A stretch of DNA of 64,000 nt from Companilactobacillus huachuanensis. GTDB taxonomy: Bacteria; Bacillota; Bacilli; Lactobacillales; Lactobacillaceae. The notes below the pieces were generated by a model, which saw only the letters and a program-made list of their open reading frames with translations, had not been told where the DNA came from and did not search any database. Positions 27,424-34,941 of this stretch are shown piece after piece. A program made the position numbers and the translations under genes. The stretch spans positions 1 to 64,000 of the forward strand of contig NZ_BJDF01000013.1 of assembly GCF_005404815.1 (NCBI RefSeq), in the 5' to 3' direction. Numbering within the stretch: position 1 is the first letter of the stretch; every line of letters begins with the position of its first letter.

Positions 27424-28248
27424 ATGAAAATAGAGGATTATAGTCTTAATATTTCTGATCATCAGTTTAAAGTAAAAGGTTACTGGCTTGATCAGGTTGA
27501 TGATTTTGGAAGAACGGTTGATTATCCAGTGGTAGTCATTTGCCCCGGCGGTGGGTTCACCTTTCACTCTGAACGAGAAGAGGAACCGCTAGCATTACGA
27601 TTTAGTTCGTTTGCTATGCATGTGGTTGTTCTGGAATATAATTTGATTGGTAAGAATCCGGTCTATCCAACGGCATTGGAAGAGATGGCAAAAACGGTTG
27701 ATTGGTTATCTAAACTACCGGAATCGATGCATATTGATAAAAGTAAAATCATTTTAGCGGGATTTTCTGCAGGTGGACATTTAGTGGCCGCGTATAACGG
27801 TATTGCAACGAACCCGACATTGCGGAAAAAATATCAAATAGACCGTTATAACGGTCAACACGCAGCAATAATTCTCGGTTATCCAGTTACTGACATGACA
27901 GTTAAGGGAAGCTTTCCAGATGACGATAAGATTTTACAGCAGATTAGTCTTGATAAATCCTTGTGGAAAACTCAAGATTTGTTAAATAAAAATTCAAAGC
28001 CAGCTTTTATTTGGCTTACAAGAACAGATGAGTTAGTGAACGTTACTAATTCGCTGACATACGCTGATAAAATGGCACAACTAGGCATTCCAGTTGAATT
28101 ACATATGTATGGCTCGGGAATTCACGGCCTAGCATTGGCAACTTATGTTACAAAAAAGCCTGGAAAAAATAAGTATCTAAATCAACGTGCTGCAGGTTGG
28201 ATTGATTTGGTTATGAGTTGGCTTGAAATGATGGATTTAGTATTGTAA
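27424..28248 (+). CDS. Alpha/beta hydrolase, acetyl-esterase type
   Basis: 274 aa, preceded by AAGGGG. It has the oxyanion-hole motif PGGGFTFHS, the nucleophile elbow AGFSAGGH, a likely acid in TRTDELVNV and the His in SGIHGLALA, a full catalytic triad. This matches the BD-FAE/acetyl xylan esterase-like group. Being second in a PTS operon, it probably removes acyl groups from an imported or decorated sugar; that role is inferred from position. A hairpin terminator follows. Confidence 0.83.
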   Translation: MKIEDYSLNISDHQFKVKGYWLDQVDDFGRTVDYPVVVICPGGGFTFHSEREEEPLALRFSSFAMHVVVLEYNLIGKNPVYPTALEEMAKTVDWLSKLPESMHIDKSKIILAGFSAGGHLVAAYNGIATNPTLRKKYQIDRYNGQHAAIILGYPVTDMTVKGSFPDDDKILQQISLDKSLWKTQDLLNKNSKPAFIWLTRTDELVNVTNSLTYADKMAQLGIPVELHMYGSGIHGLALATYVTKKPGKNKYLNQRAAGWIDLVMSWLEMMDLVL

Positions 28249-28249
28249 G

Positions 28250-28306
28250 AAGGAAGTCGTTTTTTACTTAAGAACTTTTTAAGTAAAAAATGACTTCTTT
28301 TTTTTA
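28250..28306 (+). terminator. Terminator of the PTS operon
   Basis: GAAGTCGTTTTTTACTTA pairs with TAAGTAAAAAATGACTTC, followed by eight T. It shares sequence with the hairpins at 9632, 41977 and 57663. Confidence 0.88.
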
Positions 28307-28318
28307 ATCATTAATTAA

Positions 28319-28638
28319 CTAGAGGAGGAAAGGTTAGTTAAGTATGCCGTTTCCAGAGCTGAGAGTATTCAATTGCTGCGCGGAACGGCCCGAGCCTGGG
28401 AAGCGGTCTCGGACCTCGGTTGAAGCCTCGCAAAAACCGCGAGTTTTCAACACGCCCGGTGGTGTAAGGACTAAAGTCCTAACGCCACTTTCGCTGCAAA
28501 TGAATACTCTCAGCTCTTCCAACTAGTTGGTTTTTTATGGAGGGAATAATAAAATAAAAACTCCTTATTATTTAAATAAATTAGCTGTGGGTCTATGACA
28601 TCAACGGTTATATTAATTTTCAACCTTTTAATCTTTAG
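28319..28638 (+). repeat. Structured repeat element E9 (long form)
   Basis: Left end decayed (CTAGAGGAGGAAAGG), right end TTTTAATCTTTAG; the flanks TTAATTAA and TTAGTTAT may be a worn target duplication. The core is complete. P4 is AGGAC/GTCCT, a compensated variant. Confidence 0.9.
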
Positions 28639-28735
28639 TTAGTTATATAAAAAGTTACGAACGATGATGTAACAGAATAAATCTTAGTTTTGTTAGTATA
28701 TCTAAAATATTCATTAAATAAATATTCTATTTGCT

Positions 28736-28929
28736 AATAAATTAGTCGGAAGATCTGAGAACATTAACCGGCTGTGGGTGTGGCGTTACGGCTTTAGCCG
28801 TTACACCACCGGGCGAGTTTGGAGCCTTACCGGTCTTTGGTAAGGCTTCAAACCGAGGACCGAGACCGCACCACAGGCTCGGTCCGGTCCGCATAGCAGG
28901 TTAATGTTCTCAGATCTGGAGACGGCAGT
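28736..28929 (-). repeat. Structured repeat element E10 (short form)
   Basis: Minus-strand short form. Its stems differ from the common form yet pair: P1 GAGAACATTAA/TTAATGTTCTC, P2 GGACCGAG/CTCGGTCC, P3 CTTACC/GGTAAG, P4 ACGGC/GCCGT. It lies head-to-head with E9, like the E2/E3 pair. Confidence 0.9.
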
Positions 28930-29188
28930 TCTAATTTCCATAATCAAATTTACAAAAGAACCCTTTTATTTATCAAAAAACATGAAAATACCAGCTATCA
29001 TTTGAACTGAAAACGCTTAACACCTCCAGAGCGTTGTTTTATTATCTAGCATTGTTATACTAATCACGTTACCCATAAGGAAGGTGAATATTTATCGTTA
29101 ATTGACAGGAGTGATATTCCGGCTATTCGCGAGGATAGCGTAGCAATGAATTCAAAATGAAATCAAAGCGAAGGGAAATATATTACTC
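28930..29188. other. Leader region of the DMT transporter
   Basis: No gene. A weak terminator-like hairpin (AAAACGCT/AGCGTT then GTTTT) lies near 29009-29040. A hairpin GGCTATTC/GGATAGC near 29118-29140 and the site GAAGGG precede the ATG at 29189. Nothing diagnostic of a known riboswitch was seen. Confidence 0.4.
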
Positions 29189-30103
29189 ATGAAGTCTAAA
29201 AGGGTTTTAGGATCCATTGAATTAAGCATTGCCGCAGTTATTTGGGGAGCAATGTTCGTAGTTGTAAAAATTATTGTTGATGAGGTACATCCAATTCAGT
29301 TAGTTTGGTTAGAGTACTTGATCTCATTAGTATTTTTAATTGGATACTCACTAATAAAAGGAGAAAAGTGGCATATCAATTGGCCAGATCTTCGATTGAT
29401 TTTTTGGATCGGAATAATTGGTAACACAATCTCATTAGTAGCACAGGAAATGGGCACAGGATTGTCTAATGCCCAAACTGGTTCTGTAATAACTTCAACC
29501 ATCCCAGCATTTATGATTATCTTCGGTTGGTTGATTTTGAAAGAGCCACTCGATAAAGTCAAGATTTTCTCAGTTCTCATTGCCATTTTAGGTGTAGTGA
29601 TGATTGTTGGTTTGAAAATGACTGGTAGTAACGTTGTTTTAGGAGTTATATTGTTACTTCTAACTGCTATCACATGGGCATTGATGTCTGTCTTGATCAA
29701 AAAGGTAAAGACTTATAGTTCTTTACAAATTACTATTATGTCAACTATAGTAGCCGTAGTCTGCTTGACACCATTTATTTTGAGCGATTTATCATCACTC
29801 ACAAGCATTAACTTTGCCGAACCAAAAGTTATTCTCAGTTTGCTATATATCGGTGCTGTTTCAACCGCCGTCGCTTACGTTATGTGGAATAAAGGTCTCA
29901 AAGTTATTAGTGCCAGTTCTTCAGGATTGTTCTATTTGATTCAACCAATCGTCGGTTCATTTTTAGGTTGGTTATTATTAGGTGAACAGATCTCTGTTGG
30001 CTTTATTATTGGCTCCGCCATGATACTTGCCAGTGTTTGGATTTCAGTTAAATTTGAAGATTCAGACGAAGAAGCACTTGCCAGTGCTGGAAACAGTATT
30101 TAA
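29189..30103 (+). CDS. EamA/DMT-family transporter
   Basis: 304 aa with ten predicted membrane segments in two similar halves, the two-EamA-domain layout of the drug/metabolite transporter superfamily. Telling stretches are AAVIWGAMFVVVKIIV at the start of repeat one and LLLTAITWALMSVLIKKV at the start of repeat two, and a late YLIQPIVGSFLGWLLLGE. Members export amino acids, nucleosides or drugs; the substrate cannot be predicted. It stands alone, with a shrunken element E11 just after the stop. Confidence 0.87.
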   Translation: MKSKRVLGSIELSIAAVIWGAMFVVVKIIVDEVHPIQLVWLEYLISLVFLIGYSLIKGEKWHINWPDLRLIFWIGIIGNTISLVAQEMGTGLSNAQTGSVITSTIPAFMIIFGWLILKEPLDKVKIFSVLIAILGVVMIVGLKMTGSNVVLGVILLLLTAITWALMSVLIKKVKTYSSLQITIMSTIVAVVCLTPFILSDLSSLTSINFAEPKVILSLLYIGAVSTAVAYVMWNKGLKVISASSSGLFYLIQPIVGSFLGWLLLGEQISVGFIIGSAMILASVWISVKFEDSDEEALASAGNSI

Positions 30104-30122
30104 AGTAGTTAACAAATTATAA

Positions 30123-30260
30123 CTAAAAGGTGAAATTTGAGGTAAGTATGCCGTTTCCAGAGCTGAGAGTATTTTTAAGGATGAGAACAATAAAACGAAG
30201 ACTTCTGGTTTATCAAATAAATTAGTTCTGGGTCTTAATTTTTTACCTTTCAATCTTCAG
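30123..30260 (+). repeat. Structured repeat element E11 (internal deletion)
   Basis: Left end (CTAAAAGGTGAAA, then TATGCCGTTTCCAGAGCTG) joins directly to the 3' arm (AATAAAACGAAGACTTCTG) and right end TACCTTTCAATCTTCAG. Hairpins P2-P4 and the right half of P1 are gone. Confidence 0.85.
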
Positions 30261-30286
30261 AATATAATTGAATATTAATAATTTAT

Positions 30287-30318
30287 AAGGTGAATCCATG
30301 AGGGTTCACCTTTTTTTT
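30287..30318 (+). terminator. Hairpin with T-run just before the DprA-like gene
   Basis: AAGGTGAA and TTCACCTT flank a 10-base loop, followed by eight T. It ends 13 bp before the next ATG, so it either ends DMT transcription or attenuates the island operon. Confidence 0.8.
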
Positions 30319-30331
30319 CGTAATTTTAGCT

Positions 30332-31231
30332 ATGATGAAAAATAAAACCATTTTGATAATGATGTTGTTGAAGATCCCCAGAATCGGTGGACAAACGGTG
30401 CGTAAAATTTTGAATCGAGAGGTAGATGTCGATAAGTCGGTGGATAACTGGCATTTTTTGAGTAAATCAGAAATTACAATCGTTAAGAAAGCAGTTACTG
30501 GTGGAAAACTTTCGGATGAAATTTGGGAACGATATCATTTGGAAGTCTTGGAAGAGCTAGAGCAAGCAAAAACTTTAAAAATTGAGGTAATTAATTATCT
30601 AGATGAATTTTATCCACAGCGTCTACTGAAATTACAACGCTTCCCAGTTATTTTATACACAAAAGGCGACAGTACCTTGTTGAATGCTAAACGGATGGTG
30701 ACAATCGTTGGTACGAGAAAACCAACGGAATTTGGCATTGAGTGCGATATTGAGTTGACTGAGTGGCTTTCAGATCATGGCTATGTCGTCGTTAGTGGGT
30801 TAGCCCAAGGATGCGATGCCTATGCACATGATACGGCCGAAATGACCATTGCGGTGGTAGCGCATGGTCTAGATCAACCGATTTATCCACGTAGTAATAC
30901 ACAGCTGTCGAAAAGTATTCTAGAAAGGGGCGGATTATTAATTACGACATATCCGCTGGGGACAAAAGTTATTCCTCAATATTTGGCAGCGCGAGATGAA
31001 TGGCAGAGTGGTTTGGGTGATGGGGTAATTGTTATTGAAACAGGCTTAACTGGTGGGACGAATACAACTATCAATTATGCCTTGAAGCAGATGAAGCCCT
31101 TGGCTATTTTGAAGTATGACGAGTATTGTAAAAATAATTTGGGTAATAAAGAATTTTTAGATAATCCAAATTTTGATGGACTTGTTGGAATGGATACTTT
31201 GATTAATTTTGTTAAAAGGATGCAAAGGTAA
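30332..31231 (+). CDS. DprA/Smf-like Rossmann-fold protein
   Basis: 299 aa. The central region has VTIVGTRKPTEFG, VVVSGLAQGCDAYAHDTA and VIETGLTGGTNTTIN, the nucleotide/ssDNA-binding pattern of DprA and the wider SLOG superfamily. The N-terminal 60 residues look like a helix-hairpin-helix region (LKIPRIGGQTVRKIL). The C-terminal winged helix of housekeeping DprA is not evident. It heads a compact run of accessory genes and ends 45 bp before the nuclease-like gene, so a defence role (sensing foreign DNA or a nucleotide signal) is more likely than competence. No ribosome site is visible before ATG. Confidence 0.78.
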   Translation: MMKNKTILIMMLLKIPRIGGQTVRKILNREVDVDKSVDNWHFLSKSEITIVKKAVTGGKLSDEIWERYHLEVLEELEQAKTLKIEVINYLDEFYPQRLLKLQRFPVILYTKGDSTLLNAKRMVTIVGTRKPTEFGIECDIELTEWLSDHGYVVVSGLAQGCDAYAHDTAEMTIAVVAHGLDQPIYPRSNTQLSKSILERGGLLITTYPLGTKVIPQYLAARDEWQSGLGDGVIVIETGLTGGTNTTINYALKQMKPLAILKYDEYCKNNLGNKEFLDNPNFDGLVGMDTLINFVKRMQR

Positions 31232-31276
31232 ATGTTATACTTTCATTAATATCGATGTAAATGGAAGGGATAGACA

Positions 31277-32140
31277 ATGACAACGGCAACTTTGATCAAT
31301 AAGATGTTTACTGTCAATTCTTTAAAAAGAATAATAAGTAATCCCAATAATAGAACATATAGTAAAACTGTGAATACTGTTATTGGAAATCAGGATAGTG
31401 TAGATACTAATCTAGACGCTTTGAAAAAGGTATATAAGTACATGTCCAAGAATCATAGGAATGAATATTTTTATAAAAATACATTAGTAAATAAAATTCT
31501 TCTGGGTAAGCATAGTGTCAGGACATCGACTGCAATAAGAGAATTGCCCATTCTAAACAACATATTGGATTTACTAATTATTAATGGTACCGGTCAGGTC
31601 TATGAAATTAAAACTGGCTTGGATAACTTGATGAGATTGAATGATCAATTGTCCGCATACTATATGGTTTTTTCATATTGTAACGTTGTAACGGATATGA
31701 CTCATTTGCAAGCAATAAAAGAAATGTTACAGGGAACACCGACAGGCATAATTTTATTGACTGATCGTGGAACGCTACATGTTGAGAAAAAATCAGAAGA
31801 ATATAACGATAGATTAGATAATAAGACGATATTTAATGTTCTAAGGAAATATGAGTTTGAAAATATAATAAGTTCTGAATATGGCTTTCTTCCAGATACA
31901 ACACAGTCAAAATATTATGATGCATGCTTTGAAATTTTTGAGAAGATGGATGTTAAAAAGTCTCAAAAATATATGTTAAAGGAATTGAAAAATAGAAGCT
32001 ATATAAATAAAAATAATTATGGACAATTTAACAGAGTTCCAGCAGAGATAAAGTCGTTAGTATATTTCTCTGATTATAGCGAAATAGAGTATCGTAATTT
32101 AAATAGTTTTTTAAATAATAAATATGATGGGAAGGCTTAA
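31277..32140 (+). CDS. sce7726-family protein, PD-(D/E)xK nuclease-like
   Basis: 287 aa with GGAAGGG 7 bp before ATG. The central segment NNILDLLIINGTGQVYEIKT fits the restriction-endonuclease-like core Asp…Glu-x-Lys, followed by a helix with a conserved-type Gln (DQLSAYYMVF). An upstream FYKNTLVNKILLGKH helix could supply the first Glu. This resembles proteins annotated as the sce7726 family, which usually occur beside sce7725. Function is not established; a DNA nuclease is inferred. The gene is more AT-rich than the housekeeping genes nearby, suggesting transfer. Confidence 0.7.
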   Translation: MTTATLINKMFTVNSLKRIISNPNNRTYSKTVNTVIGNQDSVDTNLDALKKVYKYMSKNHRNEYFYKNTLVNKILLGKHSVRTSTAIRELPILNNILDLLIINGTGQVYEIKTGLDNLMRLNDQLSAYYMVFSYCNVVTDMTHLQAIKEMLQGTPTGIILLTDRGTLHVEKKSEEYNDRLDNKTIFNVLRKYEFENIISSEYGFLPDTTQSKYYDACFEIFEKMDVKKSQKYMLKELKNRSYINKNNYGQFNRVPAEIKSLVYFSDYSEIEYRNLNSFLNNKYDGKA

Positions 32141-32142
32141 CA

Positions 32143-33048
32143 ATGTATTTTCCGATTTTTAGAAGTAAACAAAATGAGCTATTGGCATTGAGAGAACTCT
32201 CAGATAATGGATTACTAAGCAATAATATAGTTCCAATTATTGAACCAATTACACCATCTCCAACATTAAAAAAATTACTTATTCAATTTGACGAGAATAA
32301 TAAAAAGATTGCAGTTATACAGAATCCATCTATCGTACAATATGATGAATTTGATGACAATGAAATTAAGAATCTTAAAAAGAAAAGTAATTTTATTCCG
32401 GCTCTTATTGTTGATAGAAATAATGATTTTGATTTTTCTAGATATAATAATTCGAATAAAATGGTGATTCTAGGAGAAAAATCTGAGTTTGATGAAAGTA
32501 ATTTAGTTGATAGTGAAACATATGCCGTTGTAGAGGTTAGTAATAGGTCAGTTATTAGAAGCCTTGATGGATGTACAAAAATGATTGAATTGCATGATCA
32601 ATTTGTAAAACAAGATAGAAATGTGGACTATTTAAATAAAATTGATGAACTATTTTCGACTGAACAACGTTACTTTAAAAAAGAGGGCTTTTATGGTTTT
32701 AGTGATTACTCAGTAGTTGGGGGCAATTATCAATCGTCCGGATTTGCTGCTAAGGCAGTCGCCATTCATTTAGTGTATTTTGATGTAAAGAATGATTTAA
32801 GAATTCATCATTTCGTTTCCGATAGTAATGATGATATAAAAAATCCGGCATTAAAAGCACATGAGGCTCTTAAAAAGCTTGTAGATTTTGTTTATAGCGA
32901 AACCTTTGATATTGAAAAGAATCATTCCAAAGCATTGGACGAATTCAGACGATTGTACTCGTTAGATAAATATTCCGGATTGGGATACATTAAGAAACTA
33001 TCAATTGAACATCATTTAGAAATTATGGGAAGGTTTTTGGATAAATAA
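32143..33048 (+). CDS. sce7725/beta-protein family
   Basis: 301 aa, starting 2 bp after the previous stop with GGAAGG upstream. The N-terminus MYFPIFRSKQNELLALREL, followed by PIIEPI, is the signature I associate with sce7725 or 'beta' family proteins. The rest reads as alternating strands and helices, suggesting a TIM-barrel-like fold. Late motifs are GFSDYSVVGGNYQSSGFAA and AIHLVYFD. No biochemical role is known to me. Its fixed pairing with the nuclease-like gene suggests a shared complex. It overlaps the RES gene by one base. Confidence 0.68.
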   Translation: MYFPIFRSKQNELLALRELSDNGLLSNNIVPIIEPITPSPTLKKLLIQFDENNKKIAVIQNPSIVQYDEFDDNEIKNLKKKSNFIPALIVDRNNDFDFSRYNNSNKMVILGEKSEFDESNLVDSETYAVVEVSNRSVIRSLDGCTKMIELHDQFVKQDRNVDYLNKIDELFSTEQRYFKKEGFYGFSDYSVVGGNYQSSGFAAKAVAIHLVYFDVKNDLRIHHFVSDSNDDIKNPALKAHEALKKLVDFVYSETFDIEKNHSKALDEFRRLYSLDKYSGLGYIKKLSIEHHLEIMGRFLDK

Positions 33049-34172
33049 TGAAATGTTGCGAAAACTGTTTTAACGATGTAGATATTAAAGCACGTATTAG
33101 AGACATTGATGAACGTGGAGATTGTGATTTTTGTCATTCAAAAAATGTTTATTCATTGGATATCAAAAAAGCAATTAACAATGAAAACTATGCAGAAAAT
33201 ATTATTTTTGATTTTGAAGGATTGCTAAATCTCTATATTGTATATGATTTGAATAAGTCTCCGGCATTAGAAAAATTAGACGATGAATCTCATAAATTAG
33301 CGGATCAATTATTTAACAATACAAATATATTTAATTTACCTAGTAATGAAATTTCTAAGTTGTTAAAGGAATTATTACACAGAAAATATATTGAAAATAA
33401 AGAACTGTTCAATTCTTTAGTAATACCTAGATATTTATTAAATGATAATCTGATGAAAAACAATGGAATCTTTAAAGGGAAAACCTGGGAAAGCTTTGAA
33501 AGAGACATTAAATATAACAATAGATTTCATTCAACTATGACGAACGAGAATATTCTGATGGAATTTTTTGAAGCTACAACAGTTTCCTTGCCTGTGGGTA
33601 GTGAGTTTTATCGTGCAAGAATCAGTAATAATGGTGATCCAATACCGGGTTATGCAATGGGAGCAGCACCGCTAGGAATAGCAGGACCAGGAAGGCTTAA
33701 TGCTTCTGGAATAGGTTATCTGTATTTATGTGAGCGTTATGATGTTGCTATTGCTGAAATAAAGAGTTCATTGAATGATTTGTGCACTGTTGCAAAATTC
33801 AAAATATCATCTGAACTTAACTTGGTTGATTTGTCGCAAATAAATAAATTGAGTATTTTTCAATTTGATAACAAAGAACAGTACTTAATGAATTATGAAA
33901 TCTTAAATAAATTAGACTACTCAATGAGAAGACTTAGCAGTAATCAAAGATCTGAAATTGAATATGTTCCCACAGAGTTCATCAGTGATTTAATAAAGTA
34001 CATGCAAATTGATGGGAAGAAAGTCGATGGAATTAAATATATTAGTACCATTGATGACGAGACTCGGGATATTGTGTTGTTTGATGAAAATAAGGCAATA
34101 CAATTAAAAGATGAATTACTCACTTATCAAGTTAAGAAAATTAGCTATACGAATTTAAAAAAGGTTCATTAA
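33048..34172 (+). CDS. Zinc-ribbon plus RES-domain protein (candidate NAD+-degrading effector)
   Basis: 374 aa. An N-terminal zinc ribbon (CCENC at 3-7, CDFC at about 26-29) is followed by a helical region like the HEPN/RES N-terminal domain. The C-terminal half is a RES domain: FYRARIS (Arg), GRLNASGIGYLYL, VAIAEIKSS (Glu), KYISTID (Ser) and IVLFDE. RES toxins characterised elsewhere degrade NAD+, so I infer an abortive-infection effector. It is last in the island and overlaps sce7725 (TAATG). No antitoxin of the Xre/DUF2384 type lies beside it, so control probably comes from the neighbours. A strong terminator follows. Confidence 0.8.
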   Translation: MKCCENCFNDVDIKARIRDIDERGDCDFCHSKNVYSLDIKKAINNENYAENIIFDFEGLLNLYIVYDLNKSPALEKLDDESHKLADQLFNNTNIFNLPSNEISKLLKELLHRKYIENKELFNSLVIPRYLLNDNLMKNNGIFKGKTWESFERDIKYNNRFHSTMTNENILMEFFEATTVSLPVGSEFYRARISNNGDPIPGYAMGAAPLGIAGPGRLNASGIGYLYLCERYDVAIAEIKSSLNDLCTVAKFKISSELNLVDLSQINKLSIFQFDNKEQYLMNYEILNKLDYSMRRLSSNQRSEIEYVPTEFISDLIKYMQIDGKKVDGIKYISTIDDETRDIVLFDENKAIQLKDELLTYQVKKISYTNLKKVH

Positions 34173-34207
34173 AAAAGACGGTCTCTACTTTGAGAGACCG
34201 TCTTTTT
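34172..34207. terminator. Bidirectional terminator between RES gene and alsD
   Basis: AAAAAAGACGGTCTC and GAGACCGTCTTTTT pair perfectly between convergent genes. Confidence 0.9.
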
Positions 34208-34212
34208 ACAGG

Positions 34213-34923
34213 TTAATTTTCAGCGTTATGGATTTCTCCCAATATATCCCAATCGGAAAAATCATAATTCATATAATCTTTATTATTAATTGGCAAATGT
34301 TGTTCTAATGTATCGAACTGTTGAATTTCAACTCGACCAGTCGCACCGCCGAATCCTAAAACGTGACCGCCAAAATTATGGTCATCGGATAGGAAATGGT
34401 GATGAAAACCACCGACGGCAGCACCGTCAAAGATTTGTGGAGAATAGTAGCTTAGAAGCGTTCCTTCGACGGACTCTTTCAAGAAAATACTCTGGTTTTC
34501 GGCGGTCTTACCCAGAGTAGCATAAGGCTTGTGGGATTTTTTAACGGCGCGAGTTTTAATATTTGTAAAAGTGCCATGTACTTTCAGTGAAAAGAACGTA
34601 TTATTGCTCGTCATCGAAAGTATTTTTTTATCTAATTCAGACTGAGAAAGCTTTTCGATATCGGTCAGACGTCGATACTCTGCAAAGTGGCTGTTGGCGA
34701 ATGGTAATGTGAAGTCGTCTTTAACAACGTTGACATCGCCATTACTGTCCACTTGATAGGGAACGCCATCGAGAATGACGAGTTCACCATCAAGGCCTTC
34801 GCCAGTACCGATTCCCGTGTCACCGTGCTCAAGCAACTCCCTCATAGTGATAGTTCCATCCAATAATCCGGGTACTAGTAGGGCTAGTGTTCCGTGTTGA
34901 TAGAGTGTATGTGTTTTTGCCAT
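34213..34923 (-). CDS. alsD: Alpha-acetolactate decarboxylase
   Basis: 236 aa from ATG 34923, chosen for GGAGGT about 10 bp upstream. It converts alpha-acetolactate to acetoin. Family markers are LYQHGTLALLVPGLLDGTI at the start, LDGELVILDGVPYQ in the middle, and the metal-binding histidines in VGGFHHHFLSDDHNFGGHVL. It is the second gene of an alsS-alsD operon that drains pyruvate to neutral acetoin and butanediol. It starts 18 bp after the alsS stop and ends at a terminator shared with the defence-like island. Confidence 0.95.
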   Translation of the reverse strand: MAKTHTLYQHGTLALLVPGLLDGTITMRELLEHGDTGIGTGEGLDGELVILDGVPYQVDSNGDVNVVKDDFTLPFANSHFAEYRRLTDIEKLSQSELDKKILSMTSNNTFFSLKVHGTFTNIKTRAVKKSHKPYATLGKTAENQSIFLKESVEGTLLSYYSPQIFDGAAVGGFHHHFLSDDHNFGGHVLGFGGATGRVEIQQFDTLEQHLPINNKDYMNYDFSDWDILGEIHNAEN

Positions 34924-34941
34924 ATTTTTGCTTACCTCCAA

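Noticed and set aside
29005-29020. Possible cre site TGAAAACGCTTAACA upstream of the DMT gene
   Set aside because: One base too long for the consensus, and the stretch forms one arm of a hairpin.
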